Shown piece after piece: positions 14,704 through 22,451 of a stretch of DNA of 33,429 nucleotides. Location of the stretch: positions 1 to 33,429 of IMG/VR virus record IMGVR_UViG_3300042899_000082; one strand, written 5' to 3'. The notes below the pieces were generated by a model that was not told the origin of the DNA, did no database searches, and saw only the letters and a program-made list of their open reading frames with translations. The DNA comes from a virus. The position numbers were made by a program, and so were the translations under genes. How positions within the stretch are numbered: position 1 is the stretch's first letter; each line of letters begins with the position of its first letter.

Positions 14704-16875
14704 GCTGGCGAACGCACCTTTGTTGTCAAGTTCATTTCCGATGTTCAAGGTGCGCTTAAAGGAATTAAAAGGGTTGGCGATGATCTAGGTGGGATGGGGA
14801 GCAAACTTGCTTCTATATTGCCATCATTTAAGACTGTTGCTATTGCAGGCACGGCAGCCTTTGGTGCGGTTGCAGCGTCATCGTTCAAGTTGGTTCAGAT
14901 GGCTTCCAATTTGGAAGAATCACAATCCAAGGTCAACACCGTGTTCGGTGATTCAGCCGGTATCATCAACGAGTTTGCTGATACTTCTGCTCGCACGTTC
15001 GGTATTACTAAGCAAGCTGCATTGGAAGCCACTGGAACATTCGGTGCATTGATTTCAGCATTCGGTCTTGGTCAAGGTCAAGCATCAAATATGTCGGTCA
15101 CATTGGTTCAATTAGCAGCCGACTTGGCTTCGTTTAATAATACGGATATTGAAAGTGCGATTGGTGCATTGCGTTCAGGTTTGTCTGGTGAAACTGAACC
15201 ATTGAAGAAGTATGGCGTTGTTCTATCTGATGTTCTCCTCAAAGAAAAAGCATTGGAGATGGGATTATATGACGGCAAAGGTGCATTGGATGTAAAGTCA
15301 AAAGTTCAAGCGTCTTATGCGTTGATCTTGGAACAAACAGCAATTCAACAAGGTGATGTTGCTCGAACCTCGGAAGGGTTCGCCAACCAGATGAAGTTCT
15401 TGAAGGCTTCGTTGAGTGATGCTGCAACCGAACTTGGCACCATTCTGTTGCCATACTTCAAAACTTTTGTCTCGTTCCTCAACGACAACATCATTCCTGG
15501 TGTGATGGCATTTGCTGAAACTCTTGGTGAGAAGGGCGTTGGTGCTGCGATGGTTGCTGGTGTAGCAGCAATGGAGAACTTTGGAATCACTGCGGTGAAT
15601 GTCCTTGAAGGTGCCTATGTTGCACTGCTTAACTTCACCCACGATCTATCCAAGACTGTGCGTATTTTGGCTGATGCTGCTGCACTTGGCTTCGGTTTAC
15701 AAGGAAACATTGTTGGTGCAGGTAAGTCATTGGCTGTTGCTGTTGCAATGTCTAAAGTGCAGGATGCAACGAATACGGCGTTGGCTGGTGCTGGCGCAAT
15801 GTTCGATGGTTTCCGTGCCAAGGTTTATGCTGCGCAGTTGCAGTTGGCTCAGATGAATCGTCCAGCAGGTGGTAGTGCTGATGCAATGGAGCGTCTTGCC
15901 GGATCAGTCAAGAAGATCGTTCCAGTGATGACTGAGGCTGAGAAGGCTGCTGCTGCGTTGGCTGCTGGGCTTGGTGCCGGTGGTGGTGGTGGTGTGGCTA
16001 AGACTGTTAAAAACGCAACTGAAAGGTTCAAGGAATACACGGATGCGTTGAAGTCAACCAACTCTGCACAAAAGGCGTTTGATAAAGCTCAGAAGGAGTC
16101 AATCAAATCTGGACAATCTTTGACTAAAGCCAATACTGATTTGGCTACAGCTCAGGCTGCGTTGGATAAGGCTGTTGCTGGGTATGGTGCCGATTCTCCA
16201 CAGGCTAAGAAGGCTGCGAAAGATTTAGAGCAGGCTCAGCGTGGGTTGGAACGTGCAGGATACAACGTGGAGGGTTCGTTGTTTGCGATCAAGGATGCTG
16301 AGGAGGCGTTGAAGAAGGTTCGTGCTGATCCCGAGTCAACACCCCAAGCGATTCGTGAGGCTGAGATTGCGTTGGCTGAGGCGAAGTTGTCGAGTGCTGA
16401 TGCGATTGATGCGCAGACTGAGGCGACTGATGGTTTGACTAAGGCAACTAGTTTGTTGAGTGATGCTGTTAATGGTGCGTCTATTGGTTCCGATATTTAC
16501 AAAACTTTATCGGATGCCTTGACTGATGCGAAGAAGAAACAGGCTGATGCTAGTGAAGCTGTGGCTGATGCGATTGACCGTGAAGCTGAAGCATTAGAAC
16601 GGTATAGCGATGCGTTTGATAAGGCTGGTCAGTTGGCTATCAAGTATCCAAAGATTTCTGCTGCAAATCCGATGTCTCCGTTTGCCAGTGGTATCCCTGC
16701 AACCGTGACAGGTAATGCGATGTCTTCGTTGCGTCCTGAGCAGATGTCGGGTGGGACGACTGTGGTTGTGCAGGCTGGTCTTGTTTCTTCGCCGGATGAG
16801 ATTGCTGAGCAGATTAGTGATTTGATGAGTCGTCGTGCGCGTCTTAATGGTGGCGATCTAACGGCGTTCTTCTAA
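14701..16875 (+). CDS. Tape measure protein
   Basis: A 724-residue protein, the longest reading frame and third-largest by family importance after head genes. It sets tail length and acts during DNA entry. Residues about 35-70 include an apolar stretch (ILPSFKTVAIAGTAAFGAVAAS). SAFGLGQGQASNMSVTLVQLAADLASFNNTDIESAIGALRSGLSGETEPLKKYGV (from about 120) is the classic conserved block of TP901-type tape measures. A Gly-rich hinge near 425 is followed by long Ala/Lys/Glu coiled coils (450-640). At about 1.5 angstrom per residue, a tail near 0.1 micrometre is expected. No lytic domain is visible. Confidence 0.95.
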   Translation: MAGERTFVVKFISDVQGALKGIKRVGDDLGGMGSKLASILPSFKTVAIAGTAAFGAVAASSFKLVQMASNLEESQSKVNTVFGDSAGIINEFADTSARTFGITKQAALEATGTFGALISAFGLGQGQASNMSVTLVQLAADLASFNNTDIESAIGALRSGLSGETEPLKKYGVVLSDVLLKEKALEMGLYDGKGALDVKSKVQASYALILEQTAIQQGDVARTSEGFANQMKFLKASLSDAATELGTILLPYFKTFVSFLNDNIIPGVMAFAETLGEKGVGAAMVAGVAAMENFGITAVNVLEGAYVALLNFTHDLSKTVRILADAAALGFGLQGNIVGAGKSLAVAVAMSKVQDATNTALAGAGAMFDGFRAKVYAAQLQLAQMNRPAGGSADAMERLAGSVKKIVPVMTEAEKAAAALAAGLGAGGGGGVAKTVKNATERFKEYTDALKSTNSAQKAFDKAQKESIKSGQSLTKANTDLATAQAALDKAVAGYGADSPQAKKAAKDLEQAQRGLERAGYNVEGSLFAIKDAEEALKKVRADPESTPQAIREAEIALAEAKLSSADAIDAQTEATDGLTKATSLLSDAVNGASIGSDIYKTLSDALTDAKKKQADASEAVADAIDREAEALERYSDAFDKAGQLAIKYPKISAANPMSPFASGIPATVTGNAMSSLRPEQMSGGTTVVVQAGLVSSPDEIAEQISDLMSRRARLNGGDLTAFF

Positions 16876-18125
16876 TGGCTAAGGCAACCAAGTGGGGTTC
16901 AACATATAAGGTGTTGTTGGATGTGGGGTTCTTGGCTGATGCATTCACATTGGATTCCAGTTTGCTTGATGGTACTGATGTGTTGGATGGGTCAACAGAC
17001 TTTGTTGATGTCACCGAGTATGTGACGAACATCAATATCAATCGTGGTCGTTCAACTCAACTTGATAACTTCCCGTCATCCAACTGCACCATCATTGCCG
17101 ATGATCGTGCAGCTGCACGATACTTTGATCCGTTGAATACAGCGTCGGAATGGTATTCAGGTGGCACGGTTGGTATCGCACCACGACGCAAGTTCCAGGT
17201 GTACGGAGGTACAGCCGGTACCACAGCAATGTTCTCAGGGTTTGTGTACGACTTGAACATGGATTATGCCGAACCAAACCTGTCAACAGCAACAATCGTT
17301 GCCACTGATGCACTCGGCCAACTTGGTCAAACTGTGCTGACCGCATTCAACCCTTCTTCACAGTTGACCTCTGCGCGTGTGTCAGCGATCTTGGATCGTC
17401 CAGAGGTGGCGTTCTCGACTGCGTTGCGAAACATTGAGACAGGTATTGCGACGTGTGGAACGGTTGCGTATGACGATGCAACGAATGTTCTTACAGCATT
17501 GCAGGATGTGGCTATCGCTGAGGGTGGGCGTTTGTTTGTTAATCGTTCTGGGTTGGTTGAGTTTGATGCTCGGATTGCTGTGTCGTTTGGGACGGCTGTG
17601 GCTTCGTTTGGTGGTACGGCTGGGTTGCCGATTCAGTCTTTGTCAAATGTGTATGGGGCTGAGACGGTGTTGAATCGTGTCGCTGTGCAGATTGATGGTG
17701 GTACGGCTTCGTCGATTGCGTCTGGTACAGCGTCACAGGCTGAGTATGGGATCAAGGCGTTATCGTTGACGGGGGTTCCGTTGGCTACTGATGCTGCTGG
17801 GTCGGCGTTGGCGTTGTCGTTGTTGACTAGGTTCCAAGACCCTGTGGTCAGGTTCTCGGAGATGGATGTGTTGTTGAATGCGTTGACTTCTGCACAGCAG
17901 GCAACGATGGCAGGGTTGGAGATAGGCGACATCCTGTCGGTGACTAAGACTTTCGCTGTTGGCACACCGGCAACGGTCACACAAAATGTGGTTGTCGAAT
18001 CCATACGGCACAGCATCAACCCGTCACGACATACAGTCACTGTTGGGTTGGGGCAAGTCCAACTGATCTTGCCGTTCGTCTTGGATACCTCACCGTTGGA
18101 TTCAACCCTTTACGGTTTGACCTAG
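16875..18125 (+). CDS. Minor tail protein (tail tip)
   Basis: A 416-residue beta-rich protein directly after the tape measure, where distal tail and hub proteins lie. NININRGRSTQLDNFPSSNCTIIADDRAAARYFDP (about 55-90) matches a widespread actinophage minor tail family. The N-terminus carries FTLDSSLLDGTDVLDG and the C-terminus FVLDTSPLDSTLYG, both related to the motif at the start of the 4609 protein. The ATG overlaps the tape-measure stop by one base (TAATG). This is the only obvious large tail-tip protein here, so it may combine distal-tail and hub roles. Confidence 0.8.
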   Translation: MAKATKWGSTYKVLLDVGFLADAFTLDSSLLDGTDVLDGSTDFVDVTEYVTNININRGRSTQLDNFPSSNCTIIADDRAAARYFDPLNTASEWYSGGTVGIAPRRKFQVYGGTAGTTAMFSGFVYDLNMDYAEPNLSTATIVATDALGQLGQTVLTAFNPSSQLTSARVSAILDRPEVAFSTALRNIETGIATCGTVAYDDATNVLTALQDVAIAEGGRLFVNRSGLVEFDARIAVSFGTAVASFGGTAGLPIQSLSNVYGAETVLNRVAVQIDGGTASSIASGTASQAEYGIKALSLTGVPLATDAAGSALALSLLTRFQDPVVRFSEMDVLLNALTSAQQATMAGLEIGDILSVTKTFAVGTPATVTQNVVVESIRHSINPSRHTVTVGLGQVQLILPFVLDTSPLDSTLYGLT

Positions 18126-18140
18126 AATGGGAACACTATG
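18123..18140 (+). promoter_or_regulatory. TAGAAT-N9-ATG start signal
   Basis: The TAG stop of the minor tail gene forms TAGAAT, followed by GGGAACACT and ATG. Spacer length and pattern agree with 11175-11192. GGGA may also serve as a weak Shine-Dalgarno. Confidence 0.35.
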
Positions 18141-18347
18141 GCAGGCTTAGGACGCAAAACATTCTCACCAGGCGATGTGCTGACATCAAGTGATGTCCAA
18201 GGATATTTGATGGATCAAAAGGTGATGGTGTTCTCAGGTACAGCAACACGTGACTCAGTCATCCCAAGCCCATCAGCAGGCATGACTTCATACTCAACTG
18301 CATACAACTTCATCGTGTACAACGGCACCTCTTGGGTGTCGGTATAG
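18138..18347 (+). CDS. Short tail-fibre N-terminal module
   Basis: A 69-residue protein that is almost only a domain: GRKTFSPGDVLTSSDVQ (about 4-20), a YLMDQ segment and a VYNGTSWVSV end. The next gene starts with the same module (about three quarters identical by eye) and then adds a glycine-rich adhesin. This looks like a tandem partial duplication. The short copy could be a spare attachment module, a trimer-capping subunit or the remnant of a fibre that lost its tip. The module resembles N-termini of other tail-tip fibres that dock to the baseplate. Confidence 0.7.
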   Translation: MAGLGRKTFSPGDVLTSSDVQGYLMDQKVMVFSGTATRDSVIPSPSAGMTSYSTAYNFIVYNGTSWVSV

Positions 18348-18362
18348 AATAGGGGCATCATG
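18345..18362 (+). promoter_or_regulatory. TAGAAT-N9-ATG start signal
   Basis: The TAG stop of the short fibre gene lies in TATAGAAT, followed by AGGGGCATC and the ATG of the glycine-rich fibre. AGGGG is also a fair Shine-Dalgarno. Confidence 0.4.
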
Positions 18363-19376
18363 GCTGGATCAGGACGCAAAACATTCTCACCTGGAGACGT
18401 ACTCACAAGTAGTGATGTTCAGAACTACCTAATGGATCAATCCGTCATGGTGTTCGCAGGTACAGCTGCACGGGCTTCAGCAATCCCATCACCATCAGCA
18501 GGCATGGTTGCGTACTCGACTGCAACATCGTTGCAGGTGTACAACGGAAGTGCATGGGTTGACTTGTCAACAGGATACGGTGCTGCTACAGGTGGCACAA
18601 GTTCATCAATTACGGATGGCGGAATAAGTTACACACTTTTAACTTTTAACTCAACAGCAACATTGACAGTTACAAAGGCTGGTTTGTTTGACATTTTATG
18701 CATTGCTGGCGGTGGTGGTGGTGGCAAAAATTCAACCCACGGCGCTGGTGGTGGTGGTGGTGGCGGTGTTACTAAAGCAACCGTTTATTTAGATGCAACA
18801 ACATATAGTTTAGAAGTTGGTGGCGGTGGTGCCGGCTCAACAACAAATGGTATAAGTGGAACGGTAGGTTCAGCGTCGTTTTTCCCTGCAGGTTATTACA
18901 TTGCTAGTGCTGGTGGCGGTGCTGGCGACGCTCAAGGTAGTTCAAGTAATATCATTTCCCGTGGTGCGTCTGGTGGTGGCAGTCGTGGTCTTACTGGCGG
19001 TGGTGGCGGTGAAGCAATCGCAGGCACACAAGGTAAGGCTGGCGGTGCTGCTGGCGGTGGGTTCAATGGTGGTGGCGCTGGCGGTGGTGGAAATCAAGCA
19101 GTTGGTAGTGATGCTGTCAGTGAAAGCGTCGGCGGTAATGGTGGTGCAGGTTTAACCACAACTTTTAACGGTGCATCAAATGTGTTTGGTAGCGGTGGTG
19201 GTGGACAGGGAAACACAACAGGTGGCACAGGTGGAACGAACGCAGCAAACGGCGGTACATCTGCATCAACACCTGCAAACGCAACAGCCAACTTTGGTGG
19301 TGGTGGCGGTGGCGCAAAAGGTGGTAGCGGTTCAAACGGTGGTTCGGGAGTAATTATGGTGAGGTTCAAGGTTTGA
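18360..19376 (+). CDS. Glycine-rich tail fibre / receptor-binding adhesin
   Basis: A 338-residue protein. Residues 1-70 are the docking module shared with the preceding gene. Residues about 80-115 are a beta segment (ITDGGISYTLLTFNSTATLTV..AGLFDILCIAGG). Residues 115-325 are runs of glycine with Ala/Ser/Asn (GGGGGG repeats), which may form packed polyglycine-II helices as in the receptor-binding tip of phage S16. The ending GGSGVIMVRFKV is the usual terminus of Gly_rich_2-type phage proteins. It is probably the main host-recognition protein. The adhesin part is less G+C-rich outside the Gly codons and uses other codons than neighbours, suggesting acquisition. Confidence 0.82.
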   Translation: MAGSGRKTFSPGDVLTSSDVQNYLMDQSVMVFAGTAARASAIPSPSAGMVAYSTATSLQVYNGSAWVDLSTGYGAATGGTSSSITDGGISYTLLTFNSTATLTVTKAGLFDILCIAGGGGGGKNSTHGAGGGGGGGVTKATVYLDATTYSLEVGGGGAGSTTNGISGTVGSASFFPAGYYIASAGGGAGDAQGSSSNIISRGASGGGSRGLTGGGGGEAIAGTQGKAGGAAGGGFNGGGAGGGGNQAVGSDAVSESVGGNGGAGLTTTFNGASNVFGSGGGGQGNTTGGTGGTNAANGGTSASTPANATANFGGGGGGAKGGSGSNGGSGVIMVRFKV

Positions 19377-19377
19377 T

Positions 19378-19629
19378 ATGGCACATTTTGCGCAAGTAAC
19401 TAACAATTTTGTTACACAAGTTATTATTGTTGACAACTCTGATTGTGCTGGGGGTTCTTTCCCCGAATCAGAACTAGCAGGTCAAACATATATTGCATCA
19501 CTTGGCATTGAAGACGAATGGTTGCAAACAAGTTACAACAACAACTTTCGTGGAAGATACGCAGGCATCGGCTACACCTATGATGCTGATCTAGATGAGT
19601 TTGTTGCACCAGTAGTTGAGCCTGACTGA
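19378..19629 (+). CDS. Small aquatic-phage tail-tip protein
   Basis: An 83-residue protein of the form MAHFAQV..N.VTQVIIVDN.DC, with W.QTSYNNNFRGRYAGIGYTYD towards the end. Proteins with this pattern are frequent beside tail fibre genes in cyanophages and pelagiphages, where they are taken to be fibre-associated. The role is not established. It begins one base after the adhesin stop. Confidence 0.7.
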   Translation: MAHFAQVTNNFVTQVIIVDNSDCAGGSFPESELAGQTYIASLGIEDEWLQTSYNNNFRGRYAGIGYTYDADLDEFVAPVVEPD

Positions 19630-19630
19630 T

Positions 19631-21049
19631 GTGTTCCGTTCTCGTTGGCTGATTGTTGCGCCTGCGCTTCTAGCTTCGATCTTTAGTTTCATTCCGTCAG
19701 CGTCAGCTGAGCCGGCACCAGGGTTGTCCACGTCGTACTACACGATTGATGTCGTTCCTCCTGTCATGTCTGACAGTGTGTATCCATTGTGTGGTTCGGA
19801 GGTTGAGAACAACATCAATCGAAGCTATGACGGTGAGCCGTATCTAGATTGCACAGGCGATCTGTTTATGGTTCACATGACTGGGTTCATCACGATCCCT
19901 GTGCATGAGACGATTGAGTTTTGGTTGGCTTCTGATGATGGTGGCATCATCAATATCGACGGCAATGAGTGGGGCAACTGGGGCGATCAGGGTTGCTCTG
20001 CCACTGAGTCTGGTCAGATAGACATTAGTGCAGGCAGTCAGCCACTCGACTTGTGGATGTACGAGAACGGTGGTGGAACATGCGTGATGTTGGCTTGGAA
20101 CATTGATGGTCAAGGTTTTGAGATAGTTCCCGATGAAGCATTCACCACCAACTATCAACAACCACCAAATACAACTATCCCTGACACAACTATGCCGGAG
20201 ACAACCACAACATGGACTACCAGTACCACGACAACTTCTACGACTGTCGAACCAACAACTGTTCCTGCTACAAACCCCTCGACTACTTCGACACCTCAAA
20301 CAACTTACACATACCCACCAGAGACAATGCCACCAGCACCACCTGCAACGGTTCCTCCACCACCCATAACGATGCCAGCCCCACCAGAGACCATCCCTGA
20401 ACCACCAGCCACCCTGCCAGTCGTATTACAACCATTCATCCCCCCCATGACCCTGCCCGAATTGCCGACCTACGCTACCGTTCAGCCACCTCAAACGCTA
20501 CCGTTCGTCACACCCCCAGCCACGATGCCCCCACCCCCAGCCACCCTGCCCTTACCCCCGACAACGGCACCACAGCCACCACAAGCCCCTGAGACGAGCC
20601 AACCAGCCAAAGACGCAGAACTCCCACCCATCGCAGACAAAGCCGTTGTCGAAGCCCTAGCCAACATCGAGGAAGCAACCCCAGCCGAAGTCCAAGCCGT
20701 CGTCACCGAGCTACTCGCCTTCGCACTGACCACCGACCAAGCCGTCTCTGTTGCATCCGAACCAGCCGTGTTGGAAGTGTTGACGAACGCTGAAGCCGAA
20801 CAAGTATTTGAGCAGGTTGCTGTTGAAGAACTGTCAACCGAGCAGGCGACTGAGTTGGTGGCTGCTGTGCAGGAAGCACCAACGAAAGTGCGTAAAGCAT
20901 TTGAGGCTGTGTTGAATCTGTTTGAAGGTTTCGCTGATGATTACACGATGACAAATCAGACTGTGCCTATCAAAACTCGTCGTGCGCTGATCGCCTTGGG
21001 TGCTGTATTCTTGGTGTCAGCCCCTGCACCAATCCGAAGGAATCGATGA
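19631..21049 (+). CDS. Secreted PA14-like surface protein with mucin-like linker
   Basis: About 472 residues from the GTG at 19631; a TTG at 19616 would give 477. A signal peptide (FRSRWLIVAPALLASIFSFIPSASA, AxA cut before EP) is followed by a PA14/GLEYA-like beta domain: STSYYTID start, then TIEFWLASDDGGIINIDG and LDLWMYENGGGTCVMLAW. A Thr/Pro linker of about 160 residues resembles glycosylated stalks. Then comes an acidic helical region (ELLAFALTTDQAV..) and a C-terminal membrane helix before RRNR. It looks like a host-surface protein, encoded between fibre and holin genes. Possible roles are receptor masking, superinfection exclusion or a virion decoration. Confidence 0.7.
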   Translation: MFRSRWLIVAPALLASIFSFIPSASAEPAPGLSTSYYTIDVVPPVMSDSVYPLCGSEVENNINRSYDGEPYLDCTGDLFMVHMTGFITIPVHETIEFWLASDDGGIINIDGNEWGNWGDQGCSATESGQIDISAGSQPLDLWMYENGGGTCVMLAWNIDGQGFEIVPDEAFTTNYQQPPNTTIPDTTMPETTTTWTTSTTTTSTTVEPTTVPATNPSTTSTPQTTYTYPPETMPPAPPATVPPPPITMPAPPETIPEPPATLPVVLQPFIPPMTLPELPTYATVQPPQTLPFVTPPATMPPPPATLPLPPTTAPQPPQAPETSQPAKDAELPPIADKAVVEALANIEEATPAEVQAVVTELLAFALTTDQAVSVASEPAVLEVLTNAEAEQVFEQVAVEELSTEQATELVAAVQEAPTKVRKAFEAVLNLFEGFADDYTMTNQTVPIKTRRALIALGAVFLVSAPAPIRRNR

Positions 21050-21216
21050 TGAAGTTGTGGGGTGAGTTCCATGCACTGCTGTGGACTATTGCTGCTTCTG
21101 TCACCACGATTCTCACGTTGTCTGGGGCTATCCAACGGGTCGTGATCTGGCTCACTGTTGGCGCATTAGTTCTGCACTTGATCGGCGCACTCAACAAGAA
21201 AGAAGATAAGTCATGA
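21049..21216 (+). CDS. Small membrane protein, holin-like
   Basis: A 55-residue protein with two apolar stretches (about 8-27 and 31-46) and a charged tail NKKEDKS. The start lies in an ATGATG that overlaps the previous stop; the first ATG is at 21046. It sits before a second membrane protein and the endolysin, so it may be a holin or antiholin. It overlaps the next gene by ATGA. Confidence 0.65.
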   Translation: MKLWGEFHALLWTIAASVTTILTLSGAIQRVVIWLTVGALVLHLIGALNKKEDKS

Positions 21217-21446
21217 AGAAGTTCCAAGATGTCGCAGGTCGTATCGTTGCTGTGTTCCTGTCATCGGCACTCGCAATCGTTGGTGGTTCAGCAGTGATCG
21301 CACCAGAACTTGAGATATGGAAGTCGGCTGTGTTGGCTGGGTTTGCAGCTTGTGCCACTGTCGTGCAGAAGTTGGCTCAAGCATCCCTTGATGGCAACCT
21401 CACGATGGAAGAAATCAACGACGCATTCGGCGCAAAGAAAAAATAA
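21213..21446 (+). CDS. Holin-like protein
   Basis: A 77-residue protein with a first membrane helix IVAVFLSSALAIVGGSAVIA (about 11-30) and a second apolar segment (WKSAVLAGFAACATVVQKLA). The C-terminus is charged (TMEEINDAFGAKKK). This layout resembles holins of other actinophages. Its place 3 bases before the endolysin start supports that. Holins make the timed membrane lesion that releases the endolysin. Confidence 0.75.
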   Translation: MKKFQDVAGRIVAVFLSSALAIVGGSAVIAPELEIWKSAVLAGFAACATVVQKLAQASLDGNLTMEEINDAFGAKKK

Positions 21447-21449
21447 CTC

Positions 21450-22028
21450 ATGACCAAGATGCCTTGGCCTGTAGTCCCTATCAAGTGGTGCGAACACCTA
21501 AAAGGCAAGAAGCCTTCGCAGGTGTCGCTCACGATGTTGCGACCCCTGAGCAACGGTGGTGGTCAACTGCATCATTGCGCTGCTCGCGCTTGGGAAGCAA
21601 TGAAGCATGCAGCTAAGGCTGAGGCTGGGATCAATCTGAAGCCGACTAGTGCTGGTGACACGTATCGAAGTATTGCTCAGCAGAAGGCTGGGTTCCTGCA
21701 ACGGTTTCAAGTGGAGCCGATTGAAGGCGCACAGACCCGAACCTATGAGGGCAAGAAGTGGTATCTGAAGAAGGGCATGGCTGTTCTTGCAAGTCCTGTT
21801 GATGATCCTGCGAAGTGTTCACGTCACATGATGGGCATCGCCGTCGATGTTGCAAACGCATCTGGGAAGGTTCTTGCATGGCTGTTGGAGAATGAGCAAC
21901 GCTTCGGGTTCAGTCACGAAGTTGTCAACATGCCTGGTGCAGAACCTTGGCATTTGCGCTGGACAGATTCAACACCCAACCAAGCTGTCCTCGATTACGA
22001 GGCAGCGAACCCGAAGCCTGCCGCATGA
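21450..22028 (+). CDS. Endolysin, M15 (VanY-type) peptidase
   Basis: A 192-residue peptidoglycan peptidase. The zinc ligands are visible: His126 and Asp133 in SRHMMGIAVDV, and His168 in EPWHLRW, with Glu165 as base. This is the D-Ala-D-Ala carboxypeptidase / L-Ala-D-Glu endopeptidase family M15. There is no signal peptide, so export depends on the upstream holins. No separate wall-binding domain is evident; the first 60 residues could be one. The stop overlaps the next gene. Confidence 0.88.
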   Translation: MTKMPWPVVPIKWCEHLKGKKPSQVSLTMLRPLSNGGGQLHHCAARAWEAMKHAAKAEAGINLKPTSAGDTYRSIAQQKAGFLQRFQVEPIEGAQTRTYEGKKWYLKKGMAVLASPVDDPAKCSRHMMGIAVDVANASGKVLAWLLENEQRFGFSHEVVNMPGAEPWHLRWTDSTPNQAVLDYEAANPKPAA

Positions 22029-22288
22029 TGGATTGGGGCATCGTTCTTGCTGCGTTGATCACGGCTGTAGGTGGGGCTATGACAACGCTCATGTTGGTGA
22101 TGCGTAAAGAAAACACGCAAGACCACGCAAGGGTTGTGGATGCCTTAGACATGCTTAGTGGAAATGTGGACAAGATTGGGACTAAGTTGGATTCACACAT
22201 CGACTGGCATCTCAAGGGGACTACCAATGGCGAAACTATTGCAGGAAATAAAGTCGCAAAGCCTAAGAGGAACCTCAAAGCTCGATGA
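22025..22288 (+). CDS. DUF2746-like membrane protein
   Basis: An 87-residue protein with one N-terminal membrane helix (WGIVLAALITAVGGAMTTLMLVM) and a helical, charged outside with KLDSHIDWHLKG. This is the layout of DUF2746 proteins, found beside lysis genes in mycobacteriophages. It begins in ATGATGG overlapping the endolysin stop. A longer frame from 21947 has no extra sequence likely to be coding. It may be a second holin or a regulator of lysis. Confidence 0.7.
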   Translation: MMDWGIVLAALITAVGGAMTTLMLVMRKENTQDHARVVDALDMLSGNVDKIGTKLDSHIDWHLKGTTNGETIAGNKVAKPKRNLKAR

Positions 22289-22451
22289 GATAGTTGCTCA
22301 ACTCTCTGCCGAAGATGGCAAAGACTTACGCGAAGCAATGGCAGACCCCACGATCAGACCCATGCAGATAGTGCATGCCTTGAAGAAGCGTGGATTCAAA
22401 ATGTCTCCATCGGTAATCACCCGACATCGAGACAACAATGTCACTCGCTGA
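22227..22451 (+). CDS. Small helix-turn-helix-like protein
   Basis: A 74-residue protein starting at the ATG at 22227 with AAGGGG about 6 bases upstream. It ends ALKKRGFKMSPSVITRHRDNNV, which looks like the turn and recognition helix of small phage DNA-binding proteins (RG..MS.S.I.RHR pattern). It overlaps both the DUF2746-like gene (62 bases) and the next gene (14 bases). The function is unknown, and DNA binding is inferred only from the C-terminus. Confidence 0.6.
   Translation: MAKLLQEIKSQSLRGTSKLDEIVAQLSAEDGKDLREAMADPTIRPMQIVHALKKRGFKMSPSVITRHRDNNVTR

Noticed and set aside
18690-19350. Simple GGT/GGC repeats as non-coding microsatellite
   Set aside because: The repeats keep one frame, encode the Gly-rich adhesin and end in the usual GSGVIMVRF terminus of this protein type. 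The opposing Pro-rich - strand frame is a shadow.
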